This document shows positions 1 through 6,662 of a stretch of 9,887 nucleotides of DNA, piece by piece. The position numbers were made by a program, and so were the translations under genes. Numbering within the stretch: the stretch's first letter is position 1; each line of letters opens with the position of its first letter. Source of the stretch: Thermacetogenium sp. UBA4966 (GTDB taxonomy: Bacteria > Bacillota > DSM-12270 > Thermacetogeniales > Thermacetogeniaceae). Under the pieces are notes generated by a model. That model did not search any database. It saw only the letters and a list, made by a program, of their open reading frames with translations, and was not told the DNA's origin. The stretch lies in contig DHAA01000107.1 of the NCBI GenBank assembly GCA_002397275.1, forward strand, positions 25,479 through 35,365. Direction: 5' to 3'.

Positions 1-198
1 GACAGCCTGGAGCCACACTGCCTCGCACATTATGCCTATAGCCTGGCCAACCTCTTTCATGGTTTTTATACCACATGTCATGTGCTTCATGCGGCGCCCG
101 GCCTAAGGGAGGCGCGGCTGGCGCTGGTCAACGCCTGCCGCATCACTCTGCGCAATACCTTGAGAATAATCGGCGTTTCGGCTCCGGAAAGGATGTGA
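1..198 (+). CDS. argS: Arginyl-tRNA synthetase, C-terminal fragment (cut by left edge)
   Basis: Frame 1 is open from the first base to a TGA at 196-198, giving the last 65 residues of a protein that begins outside the window. The tail reads like the DALR anticodon-binding domain of class I arginyl-tRNA synthetase: helices with LAHYAYSLANLFHGFY, then the EARLALVNACR segment, then the family's typical ending IIGVSAPERM. The enzyme charges tRNA-Arg with arginine in the cytoplasm. The ending ..GVSAPERM-stop is the usual C-terminus of ArgS, so the gene is not truncated at this end. The stop lies only six bases before the next start, so argS and the hydrolase gene are probably co-transcribed. ArgS close upstream of pyrG also fits the Firmicutes gene order. 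Confidence 0.9.
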   Translation, partial: DSLEPHCLAHYAYSLANLFHGFYTTCHVLHAAPGLREARLALVNACRITLRNTLRIIGVSAPERM

Positions 199-204
199 TC
201 TATC

Positions 205-834
205 GTGATTATTCGCTGGCTGGGGCATTCCTGCTTCTACTGCCGGGGGGAAGGGGTTTCTCTGCTCACCGACCCCTTTAATGAAGAGGTGGGCTACCCC
301 TTGCCTGAACGAGAGGTCGATGTGGTAACGGTCAGCCATGACCACTACGACCATAACGCGGTCTCTCTGCTGCCGGGGAAGCCGGAGGTGATCCGGGAAG
401 CGGGTGACCATCGTTTCCGCTCGCTGAGCATCGAGGGAGTCCCGGTTTTTCACGATGAGGCGCGGGGCGCCAAGCGGGGCGGGAATATTATCTTTACCTG
501 GGAGATGGATGGGGCGCGCATCTGCCACCTGGGCGATCTGGGGCACCTGCTTGATGAAAAGGCATTAAACAGTATGGGGAAGATAGATGTGCTTATGGTT
601 CCGGTTGGGGGCGTTTATACCGTCGACGCCGGGGATGCCCGGGATGTTGTCGCCCAGCTCCGGCCCGCTCTGGTGATCCCTATGCACTACCAAACTCCCC
701 ATCTTACTTTTGATCTGGAGCCGCTGGAAAATTTCACCCGTTACTTTAAGAGGGTACGCAGAGTCAAATGCTGGAAAGGAACAGCCGCCGACCTTCCGCA
801 GGAACAAGAGGTTCTGGTTTTCGACTACCTTTAA
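205..834 (+). CDS. Metallo-beta-lactamase-fold metal-dependent hydrolase (Lactamase_B_3 type)
   Basis: A 209-residue protein with the small, single-domain metallo-beta-lactamase fold. Visible metal-site elements are the HxHxDH motif HDHYDH at residues 45-50, His83 in VFHDE, Asp111 in HLGDLGH and His161 in IPMHY. Its opening IIRWLGHSCF (residues 2-11) is typical of the UPF0173/UlaG-like branch, which holds hydrolases and lactonases, many without a known substrate. There is no signal peptide, so it should be cytoplasmic. The GTG start follows the argS stop by six bases, and its Shine-Dalgarno (AAAGGA, 188-193) lies inside the argS end, suggesting translational coupling. The fold is certain, but the substrate cannot be read from the sequence. 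A beta-lactam-degrading role is unlikely given the subfamily. Confidence 0.9.
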   Translation: MIIRWLGHSCFYCRGEGVSLLTDPFNEEVGYPLPEREVDVVTVSHDHYDHNAVSLLPGKPEVIREAGDHRFRSLSIEGVPVFHDEARGAKRGGNIIFTWEMDGARICHLGDLGHLLDEKALNSMGKIDVLMVPVGGVYTVDAGDARDVVAQLRPALVIPMHYQTPHLTFDLEPLENFTRYFKRVRRVKCWKGTAADLPQEQEVLVFDYL

Positions 835-852
835 AAAAAATGTCCGAAGCAA

Positions 853-874
853 GGGAAAACGCTCGGCGTTTCTC
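853..874 (+). other. Weak hairpin after the hydrolase gene
   Basis: AAACGC (857-862) and GCGTTT (866-871) form a 6-bp stem with a TCG loop. It extends to GGG/CTC if A856 bulges out. It lies 19 bases after the hydrolase stop. No T-run follows directly; the nearest T-run is TTTTT at 897-901. It could slow or end transcription from argS, but it is not a proper intrinsic terminator. Confidence 0.3.
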
Positions 875-926
875 AACCGCTCCATAATATGGTATATTTT
901 TCTACTATTTACTGCCGAAGGCAAGC

Positions 927-956
927 TTGACAACCTGCCTGGGACGAGTTTAAAAT
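927..956 (+). promoter_or_regulatory. Probable sigma-A promoter of pyrG
   Basis: A perfect -35 box TTGACA (927-932) is followed by an 18-bp spacer and the -10 box TAAAAT (951-956, one mismatch to TATAAT). Transcription would begin near 964, leaving a leader of about 63 nt before pyrG. In Bacillus subtilis, pyrG is controlled by CTP level through G addition at a transcript starting GGGC and a leader terminator. Neither the GGGC start nor a terminator hairpin is seen here, so that mechanism is not supported. Confidence 0.65.
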
Positions 957-1026
957 TGGCTTTGTATGTGGCGTTGTTGGCTGCGCAGGAAACAAGAATC
1001 TTGAGAGAAGAGAAGAGGGAGAGGGT

Positions 1027-2625
1027 TTGTCTAAATACATATTTGTTACAGGCGGAGTTGTGTCCTCCTTAGGCAAAGGGATTACTGCAGCCTCCCTGGG
1101 CCGTTTAATGAAGAGTCGGGGATTTTCTGTGGTTATCCAGAAGTTCGATCCTTACATTAATATTGATCCAGGCACGATGAGCCCCTACCAGCATGGAGAG
1201 GTTTTCGTAACGGACGACGGGGCGGAGACAGATTTGGATCTGGGGCACTATGAGCGCTTCCTGGATCAGAGCCTGTCCCGGGGAAGCAATATCACCTCCG
1301 GCCGCATTTATGACACGGTGATCCGCAAGGAACGCAGCGGGGAGTACCAGGGGGGGACCGTACAGGTGATCCCTCATATCACTAATGAAATTAAAGATTA
1401 TGTTCGGCGGGCATCTGTTGATCAATCCCCTGATATAGTGATTACGGAAATCGGAGGCACGGTAGGGGATATCGAGTCTCTCCCTTTTTTGGAGGCGATC
1501 CGTCAGTTAAAAGCAGATATGGGGAGAGAGAACGTCCTCTATATCCATGTGACCCTGGTTCCCTATTTGAAGGCGGCCCGCGAATTAAAGACAAAGCCGA
1601 CGCAGCATAGCGTCAAGGAACTGCGCTCCATCGGCATCCAGCCGGATATCATCGTTTGCCGGAGCGAGGAGCCCCTCTCTCGGGAGCTGAAGGACAAGAT
1701 TGCCCTTTTTTGCGATATTGAAAAAGATGCGGTAATTGAGGTGGTAGATGCCCGGTCGATCTACCAGGTGCCCCTTATGCTGGAAGAACAGGGGATGGCC
1801 GATATTGTCAGCAGTCGTCTGCATATCCCTCGCCGGCCACCTTCTCTAGAGGAGTGGAAGAAGGTCGTCGAAGCCTATTTTCATCCTAAAAAAAGCGTCA
1901 GGGTGGCCGCGGTAGGAAAGTATGTGGATCTTAAAGATGCTTATCTGAGCATTGCAGAGGCGCTCTGTCACGGGGGTCTCGCCCACCAAACCGATGTGCA
2001 GGTCACCTGGGTTGACGCGGAAGACATCGACGGCGAAAGTGTAAAAGACCTTTTTGCCGGAGTGCAGGGAATCATTGTTCCAGGCGGCTTTGGCAGCCGC
2101 GGGATTGACGGCAAGATCATGGCCGCCGCCTATGCCAGGGAGAGCCGGTTGCCTTTTATGGGCATCTGCCTGGGGATGCAGTGTGCGGTAATTGAGTTTG
2201 CCAGGTCGCTTTGCGGGTTACAAGGCGCCAATAGCGCGGAGTTTGATCCCCGCACCCCTTATCCGGTCATCTCACTGCTCCCCGGTCAGGAAAACAAGGA
2301 GCATTCGGGGGGAACTATGCGCCTTGGCAAATTCCCTTGCAGGCTGGCGCCGGGCAGCAGGGTCTATGCCGCTTATGGCCAAGAAACGGCGGAGGAGCGG
2401 CACCGGCACCGCTATGAATTTAACAATACTTACCGCAAATTAATAACTGAGCGGGGGATGAGGGTTACCGGGACATCTCCGGACGGGCAGCTGGTGGAGA
2501 TTGTGGAAATCCCTGAGCATCCCTGGTTTGTCGCCTGTCAGTTCCATCCGGAGTTCAAATCTCGCCCCAACAGGCCGCACCCCCTCTTTCGCGATTTTAT
2601 CGGAGCGGCGCTGCGGCAGATTTGA
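1027..2625 (+). CDS. pyrG: CTP synthase (glutamine hydrolysing)
   Basis: This cytoplasmic enzyme makes CTP from UTP, ATP and glutamine, the last step of pyrimidine nucleotide synthesis. At 532 residues it has normal full length. The N-terminal amidoligase domain (about 1-268) starts with the signature KYIFVTGGVVSSLGKGI, with the nucleotide loop SSLGKG at 13-18, and contains the conserved EIGGTVGDIES segment near 141. The class I glutamine amidotransferase domain (about 292-530) has the nucleophile Cys381 in GICLGMQ and the His507/Glu509 pair in FHPEF. The TTG start is forced, because the conserved N-terminus begins right there and the next Met is residue 28. The purine-rich AGGGAGAGGG (1016-1025) serves as ribosome site. 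A promoter lies about 70 bp upstream. The stop is 24 bases before the FemAB gene, so the two probably share a transcript. Confidence 0.98.
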   Translation: MSKYIFVTGGVVSSLGKGITAASLGRLMKSRGFSVVIQKFDPYINIDPGTMSPYQHGEVFVTDDGAETDLDLGHYERFLDQSLSRGSNITSGRIYDTVIRKERSGEYQGGTVQVIPHITNEIKDYVRRASVDQSPDIVITEIGGTVGDIESLPFLEAIRQLKADMGRENVLYIHVTLVPYLKAARELKTKPTQHSVKELRSIGIQPDIIVCRSEEPLSRELKDKIALFCDIEKDAVIEVVDARSIYQVPLMLEEQGMADIVSSRLHIPRRPPSLEEWKKVVEAYFHPKKSVRVAAVGKYVDLKDAYLSIAEALCHGGLAHQTDVQVTWVDAEDIDGESVKDLFAGVQGIIVPGGFGSRGIDGKIMAAAYARESRLPFMGICLGMQCAVIEFARSLCGLQGANSAEFDPRTPYPVISLLPGQENKEHSGGTMRLGKFPCRLAPGSRVYAAYGQETAEERHRHRYEFNNTYRKLITERGMRVTGTSPDGQLVEIVEIPEHPWFVACQFHPEFKSRPNRPHPLFRDFIGAALRQI

Positions 2626-2649
2626 GCGGTTGATGGGAGGAAAAGCGTT

Positions 2650-3729
2650 TTGTACGAGGCGCGCGTGATTGAAGAACAGGATAAAGAGCGTTATAACAGT
2701 TTTGTGAACGATGCGCCGCGGGCTCATTACCTGCAGAGCTATGAGTGGGGGGAGCTGAAGCGGGGTACCGGGTGGCTTCCCTTGCGCCTCCTGGTGACAA
2801 AGGACGGCGCTGCAATCGCCGCCATCTCTCTTCTTAAAAGAAAACTTCCCTTCTTCAACAGGTCGATACTATATGCTCCCAGGGGGCCGGTAATCGGTAA
2901 TGGCTGCGACGCGGACGGCGAGGCGTTTTTCTGGCGGGAAGTGATCCGCCTTGGGAAGAAGCAGCGGGCTATTTTGATTAAAATCGACCCCGACATCCCC
3001 TTCCCGAATGGAACCGTGCTCAAACACCTTCAGGAACTGGGTTTCCTTCCTGCAGGCGATGAAACCGGTTTCGGAGGGGTGCAGCCGCGCTATGTATTCC
3101 GTATGGATATTACCCCTTCAGAAGAGGAGCTGCTGTCAGGGATGGCGGGCAAAACCAGGTACAACCTGCGCCTGGCAGTCCGCAAAGGGGTTAAGGTGCG
3201 GCCCGCGGAAAACAAAGATGATCTGAGGAATTTTTATGAACTATTAACAGAAACAGCGGAGCGTGACCGCTTCCTTGTCCGGGAGTTCAGCTATTTTAAT
3301 TCTATGTGGGATCTGTTTGTTGTCGGGGGCAGCGCCCGCTTATTTCTGGCAGAATACCAGGGGGAGGCTATCGCCGGGACCATCGCTTTCCGCTGCGGGG
3401 AGCGCTCCTGGTACCTCTATGGAGCGTCCGCCAATAAGCGGCGCAATGTGATGCCCAACTACCTCCTGCAGTGGGAGATGATCCGCTGGGCCAAGTCTAT
3501 GCGGTGCAGCGTCTATGATATGCGGGGAGTTCCGCCGACTGATGACCCCGAAAATCACCTGGCGGGACTTTATCGCTTTAAAAAGGGTTTCGGGGGAGAA
3601 TTTACGGAATTTATACCGGAGCACGACCTGCCCTTATCTTCTTTCTGGTATTTTATCTGGAAAAGGGTGCTTCCCATTTATCTGAAGTTTACTCATCGCC
3701 AGAAGGGCCGGCAAGCAGAGATAGACTGA
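2650..3729 (+). CDS. FemAB-family peptidoglycan aminoacyltransferase (lipid II interpeptide bridge type)
   Basis: A 359-residue member of the FemA/FemB/MurM family. These enzymes move amino acids from aminoacyl-tRNA to the stem peptide of lipid II at the inner face of the membrane and so build branches or cross-bridges of peptidoglycan. The pattern of two GNAT-like halves is visible: YLQSYEWGELK (27-37), KTRYNLRLAVRKGVKV (168-183), YLYGAS...NYLLQWEMIRWAK (255-282), YDMRGV (289-294) and GLYRFKKGFGGE (306-317). The tail (about 328-352) is aromatic and basic and may touch the membrane. At 359 residues it is shorter than staphylococcal FemA (about 420), and I see no long coiled-coil arm. The TTG start is chosen because GGGAGG (2635-2640) sits nine bases upstream. 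It is followed by alanine racemase 38 bp later, consistent with cell-wall work. The amino acid added is unknown. Confidence 0.88.
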   Translation: MYEARVIEEQDKERYNSFVNDAPRAHYLQSYEWGELKRGTGWLPLRLLVTKDGAAIAAISLLKRKLPFFNRSILYAPRGPVIGNGCDADGEAFFWREVIRLGKKQRAILIKIDPDIPFPNGTVLKHLQELGFLPAGDETGFGGVQPRYVFRMDITPSEEELLSGMAGKTRYNLRLAVRKGVKVRPAENKDDLRNFYELLTETAERDRFLVREFSYFNSMWDLFVVGGSARLFLAEYQGEAIAGTIAFRCGERSWYLYGASANKRRNVMPNYLLQWEMIRWAKSMRCSVYDMRGVPPTDDPENHLAGLYRFKKGFGGEFTEFIPEHDLPLSSFWYFIWKRVLPIYLKFTHRQKGRQAEID

Positions 3730-3767
3730 CCGGGTTCGATAATCTGTGAGAATGGTAGATGTAGAAG

Positions 3768-4925
3768 ATGTTTGAAATTCAGGGAGACCCCCTGTGTTGG
3801 GTGGAAGTTGATCTGGATGCGGTAGGCAATAATACCGCCGGAACCAAAGAATACCTGGGGAATGCCGTCAGGTTGATGGCTGTGGTCAAGTCCGACGCCT
3901 ATGGTCATGGCCTGCTGCCGGTGGCCAGGACTGTTCTGGCTCATGGCGCCGACTCCCTGGGTGTGACTCACCCGCAGGACGGCGTCGCTTTGAGAGAGGC
4001 GGGCATCGGCGCCCCTGTTCTTGTTTTCCGCTCCCTTTTGCCGGGGGAGGAGGATGATATAGTAAACTTTGCTCTCACACCCTCGGTGAGCAGCGTTGAG
4101 CAGGCTGAACGCTTATCCGCCGCGGCCCGCAAGGCAGACCTGAAAATTTCCGTTCACCTGGAGATAGACACCGGAATGGGAAGGACAGGTTTCCTGCCGG
4201 AGACGCTGAAGGAGGCGGCTGATCGCCTTTTTTCGCTGCCGGGGCTGGAATGGGAAGGCGTCTATACGCACTTTCCGTCGGCTATGGAGAACCCGTCCTT
4301 TACACACCGCCAGTTCCGGTCCTTTTGCGGAATAGTTCAGGAGCTTGCAGAACAGGGGGTGCGCTTTCCCCTGCGGCATGTCTGCAACAGCGCCGCGGCC
4401 TTGCTATATCCGGAAATGCACCTGGAGATGGCGCGTATCGGCAATCTTTTATACGGCCAGACCCCGGGCGGGATGAAGAGTTCGCCGTTTGTACTGCAAG
4501 CGACCTGGTCCTTCTGGACGCGCGTCATATTTCTGCAGAAGGCGCGCAGAGGGGCGAGCGTGGGCTACGGAAGAACCTACCGGGTGCGCCGGGATACCGT
4601 CCTGGCGGTCTTGCCGTTGGGCTACAGCGACGGTTTAGGGCTGGATGTGCAGCGTCGGCCGGCGGGGGTCGGGGATCTGACTAAAGTAATAGCTAAAATA
4701 ATTTTAGGATACCTGGGTTATCCGCTAGGGGCGCCCCATGTATATATCAACGGCTTTCCCGCTTCTGTGGTCGGCAGAACCGGGATGGAATTAACCTGTG
4801 TAGATGTGGGCAAGATACCTGATGTAGCGGTAGGGACGCCGGTCCGCTTATCGGCAAAGCGCACTGTGATCAGAGAGACCGTTCCCCGCCTGTACAAAGG
4901 CCGGGAAGGCGCTGTCTCCCCTTAG
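3768..4925 (+). CDS. alr: Alanine racemase, PLP-dependent, with an extra segment
   Basis: This enzyme interconverts L- and D-alanine to supply D-Ala for peptidoglycan. The 385-residue protein has the fold-III barrel followed by a C-terminal beta domain. Catalytic and cofactor residues are in place: Lys41 in AVVKSDAYGHG (PLP lysine), Arg139 in GMGRTGF, His168 in YTHF, Asn207-Ser208, Arg223 in MARIGN, Tyr267 in VGYGRTY (second base), Met340 and Tyr376. Three things differ from the common form. RIGNLLYGQTP replaces the usual RPGxxLYG. GRTGMEL replaces GRVCMDQ. About 26 extra residues lie between GYSDG (285-289) and GRTGM (336-340). A stop lies in frame just upstream (TAG 3762-3764), so ATG 3768 is the first usable start, although its ribosome site is weak. 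Racemisation of another amino acid such as serine cannot be ruled out. Confidence 0.9.
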   Translation: MFEIQGDPLCWVEVDLDAVGNNTAGTKEYLGNAVRLMAVVKSDAYGHGLLPVARTVLAHGADSLGVTHPQDGVALREAGIGAPVLVFRSLLPGEEDDIVNFALTPSVSSVEQAERLSAAARKADLKISVHLEIDTGMGRTGFLPETLKEAADRLFSLPGLEWEGVYTHFPSAMENPSFTHRQFRSFCGIVQELAEQGVRFPLRHVCNSAAALLYPEMHLEMARIGNLLYGQTPGGMKSSPFVLQATWSFWTRVIFLQKARRGASVGYGRTYRVRRDTVLAVLPLGYSDGLGLDVQRRPAGVGDLTKVIAKIILGYLGYPLGAPHVYINGFPASVVGRTGMELTCVDVGKIPDVAVGTPVRLSAKRTVIRETVPRLYKGREGAVSP

Positions 4926-4981
4926 CATCGGCGCTGCCTTCGATTTATTTCACCGCATTCAGCCGCGCGAGGCGCCGACTC

Positions 4982-5010
4982 TTGACTCGTACCGTAATTA
5001 ACCGTAATAA
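4982..5010 (+). promoter_or_regulatory. Candidate promoter before the zinc-ribbon gene
   Basis: A -35-like TTGACT (4982-4987, five of six matches) is followed 17 bp later by TAATAA (5005-5010), a poor -10. TAAAAT at 5008-5013 is a better box but needs a 20-bp spacer. The region is AT-rich between two GC-richer genes, so a promoter somewhere here is likely. The exact boxes are uncertain. It would drive the zinc-ribbon gene, fba and the transaldolase. Confidence 0.4.
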
Positions 5011-5020
5011 AATGTAATTG
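4991..5020 (+). repeat. Three 10-bp imperfect direct repeats, possible operator
   Basis: ACCGTAATTA (4991-5000), ACCGTAATAA (5001-5010) and AATGTAATTG (5011-5020) follow each other without gaps, so the core GTAAT recurs exactly every 10 bases (4994, 5004, 5014). TAACCG (4999-5004) also recurs inverted as CGGTTA (5035-5040). Spacing of one helical turn beside promoter-like boxes suggests a regulator bound along one face of the DNA. The regulator is unknown. Confidence 0.5.
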
Positions 5021-5077
5021 ATTAAAGGAATTAGCGGTTAGATGGAGAATAGAAGAGCAGATACCTGCGGCAGCGGC

Positions 5078-5085
5078 GGAGGAGG
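5078..5085 (+). promoter_or_regulatory. Strong Shine-Dalgarno that fixes the zinc-ribbon gene start
   Basis: GGAGGAGG directly abuts a TTG at 5086 (spacing zero, not usable) but lies nine bases before ATG 5095. The ATG at 5095 is therefore the likely start, not the longer TTG reading. Confidence 0.75.
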
Positions 5086-5094
5086 TTGCAGAAA

Positions 5095-5763
5095 ATGATC
5101 ATACAAACAATGAATACGGTTGTGCTTCGTTGCCCGGAATGTGGGAAAATAAAATACCACACACTCTCCTTTTTTTCTTTTTCAGAGAAAAAGCCTGTGC
5201 GTTTCTGCTGTGACTGCGGGGCGCAGCTGCTTTCGATCACGACGAAGGATCGCAAGGTATATTACCTGCAGCTGAACTGCTTAATGTGTGATACGAAACA
5301 TCTTTACCACAAGCTTTTCAAGGAACTCTGGTCTTCCGAAGCGCTTCCTTTGTTCTGCGAGGAGACCGGTCTGGAGGTAGGCTTTATCGGGCCGCGGCAA
5401 AAGGTGAGGAAATGCATTGCCAAGCAGGAGCGTTCACTGAGAGAAATGGCGGAGGACCTTGGTTTCTCTGATTATTTTGAAAACCCGGAGGTCATGTACG
5501 AGATTCTGGATGATCTGCATAAACTGGCGGAGGATGGGAAACTGTCCTGCCAGTGTGGGAATATGGACGTAGAGGTGGATGTTTTTGCCGATCGCGTAGA
5601 ATTGCGTTGCCCGAGTTGTGATGCTTTGGGTATTATCGGCGCGGAAACAAAAGAAGACAGGAAAGCCATGAAAAACATCTGGGAAATTGTTCTCAAGGCA
5701 GGAGCCTTGCAGTGGCTCTGCCGCGGCAAGGAGAAAAATAGAAGAAGAAAGACCAGGGAATAA
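5095..5763 (+). CDS. Cysteine-rich zinc-ribbon protein of unknown function
   Basis: I do not recognise this 222-residue protein. It has paired cysteines typical of zinc ribbons: CPEC at 13-16 with CCDC at 38-41 forms a first knuckle pair, CLMC at 62-65 follows, and CQC (152-154) with CPSC (172-175) makes a second ribbon near the end. Between them lies a mostly helical stretch (about 70-150) with acidic segments such as EILDDLHKLAEDGK. The C-terminus is strongly basic (KEKNRRRKTRE). No signal peptide or membrane segment is seen, so it is probably cytoplasmic. Ribbon plus basic tail could mean nucleic-acid binding or protein contact; this is inference. It sits 16 bases before fba, with a strong ribosome site of its own, and occupies the position where Bacillus has spo0F, to which it shows no resemblance. 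Confidence 0.8.
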   Translation: MIIQTMNTVVLRCPECGKIKYHTLSFFSFSEKKPVRFCCDCGAQLLSITTKDRKVYYLQLNCLMCDTKHLYHKLFKELWSSEALPLFCEETGLEVGFIGPRQKVRKCIAKQERSLREMAEDLGFSDYFENPEVMYEILDDLHKLAEDGKLSCQCGNMDVEVDVFADRVELRCPSCDALGIIGAETKEDRKAMKNIWEIVLKAGALQWLCRGKEKNRRRKTRE

Positions 5764-5779
5764 GGGGGGTACTTTTCCC

Positions 5780-6634
5780 TTGAGTTTAGTAACTAGTTCA
5801 GAACTTTTGGGCAAGGCGGAAAAAGGCGGCTATGCCGTGGGCGCTTTCAACTGCAACAATATGGAGATTGTGCAGGCGATCATCGAGGCGGCTGAGGAGG
5901 AGCGGTCCCCGGTGATCATACAGGCCAGTCAGGGCGCCATCAAATATGCAGGGCTGAGGTATATCACAGCTCTGGTGCGTGAAGCGGCTCAGTTCTCTAA
6001 AGTTCCTGTGGCTCTGCATCTGGACCATGGAACCGATTTCCAGCAGGTGATTAACTGTTTAAGGTCAGGCTTTACCTCTCTAATGTTCGACGGTTCCCAC
6101 CTTCCTCTGGAGAAAAACATCGAAATTACAAGGAAGATAGTGGAAGTGGCTCATGCGGCAGGCGTCTCGGTAGAGGGTGAACTCGGCCGCCTGGGGGGTA
6201 CTGAAGATGAGATCAGCGTTTCAGAAAGGGAATCCTTTTTTACCGACCCCCAGGAAGCAGCCACTTTTGTACGGGAAACAGGGATTGATGCCTTTGCCCC
6301 ATCCATCGGCACAGCTCACGGGCTCTACCGCGGGAAGCCCAAACTGGATTTTCCCCGCCTGCAGAAGATCCGGGAGCTAACCGGAGCGCCTTTAGTTCTT
6401 CACGGTTCTTCCGGCGTGCCTGGCGAAGATATCAGAAGGGCTATTGGACTGGGTGTGCGCAAGGTTAATATAGATACCGATATCAGAGCGGCTTTCGTAG
6501 GCGAGATCCGACGGGCGCTGGCCTGCGACGCCCGGGAGATCGATCCGCGCAAGGTGTTGGGACCCGCTCGCATCAAGGCCGCGGAGGTGATCCGTGAGAA
6601 AATCAGGCTTTTCGGCTCTCAGGGGCAATCCTAG
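5780..6634 (+). CDS. fba: Class II fructose-1,6-bisphosphate aldolase (zinc-dependent)
   Basis: This enzyme splits fructose-1,6-bisphosphate into dihydroxyacetone phosphate and glyceraldehyde-3-phosphate, or joins them in gluconeogenesis, in the cytoplasm. The 284-residue protein closely follows Bacillus FbaA: opening LVTSSELLGKAEKGGYAVGAFN, LDHG with Asp82 and His83 (catalytic acid and zinc ligand), VEGELG with Glu134, GTAHG with zinc ligand His180, LHGSSG with His208, and KVNIDTD with Asn230 in the phosphate and substrate region. The ending PRKVLGPARIKAAEVIREKIRLFGS is also typical. The start is TTG 5780: the conserved N-terminus begins there and AAGGGGGG (5762-5769) lies ten bases upstream. 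An in-frame extension to 5687 would overlap the previous gene and lacks support. The transaldolase gene follows 28 bases later, so sugar-phosphate enzymes are grouped. Confidence 0.96.
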   Translation: MSLVTSSELLGKAEKGGYAVGAFNCNNMEIVQAIIEAAEEERSPVIIQASQGAIKYAGLRYITALVREAAQFSKVPVALHLDHGTDFQQVINCLRSGFTSLMFDGSHLPLEKNIEITRKIVEVAHAAGVSVEGELGRLGGTEDEISVSERESFFTDPQEAATFVRETGIDAFAPSIGTAHGLYRGKPKLDFPRLQKIRELTGAPLVLHGSSGVPGEDIRRAIGLGVRKVNIDTDIRAAFVGEIRRALACDAREIDPRKVLGPARIKAAEVIREKIRLFGSQGQS

Positions 6635-6662
6635 GAAAACCTTAAATTAGGAGTGAAAGAGA

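Noticed and set aside
103..546. 147-codon minus-strand frame opposite the argS end and hydrolase
   Set aside because: Antisense to two recognised genes, with no ribosome site or family resemblance. Other minus-strand frames were rejected likewise.
882..892. Palindrome CCATAATATGG before the pyrG promoter
   Set aside because: Too short and too tight (one-base centre) to form an RNA hairpin, and 35 bp from the promoter boxes; could be chance in AT-rich sequence.
957..1026. CTP-sensing attenuator in the pyrG leader as in Bacillus
   Set aside because: No GGGC at the predicted transcript start and no terminator hairpin with a T-run before the start codon.
710..1072. 120-codon + strand frame spanning the end of the hydrolase gene, the spacer and the start of pyrG
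   Set aside because: Shadow of two certain genes that also covers the pyrG promoter; composition is not protein-like.
4250..4684. 144-codon + strand frame inside alanine racemase
   Set aside because: Lies wholly within the conserved racemase reading frame; a by-product of GC-rich codons.
4928..4978. 7-bp inverted repeat TCGGCGC/GCGCCGA after alr as terminator
   Set aside because: The 37-base gap between the arms and absence of a T-run do not fit an intrinsic terminator.
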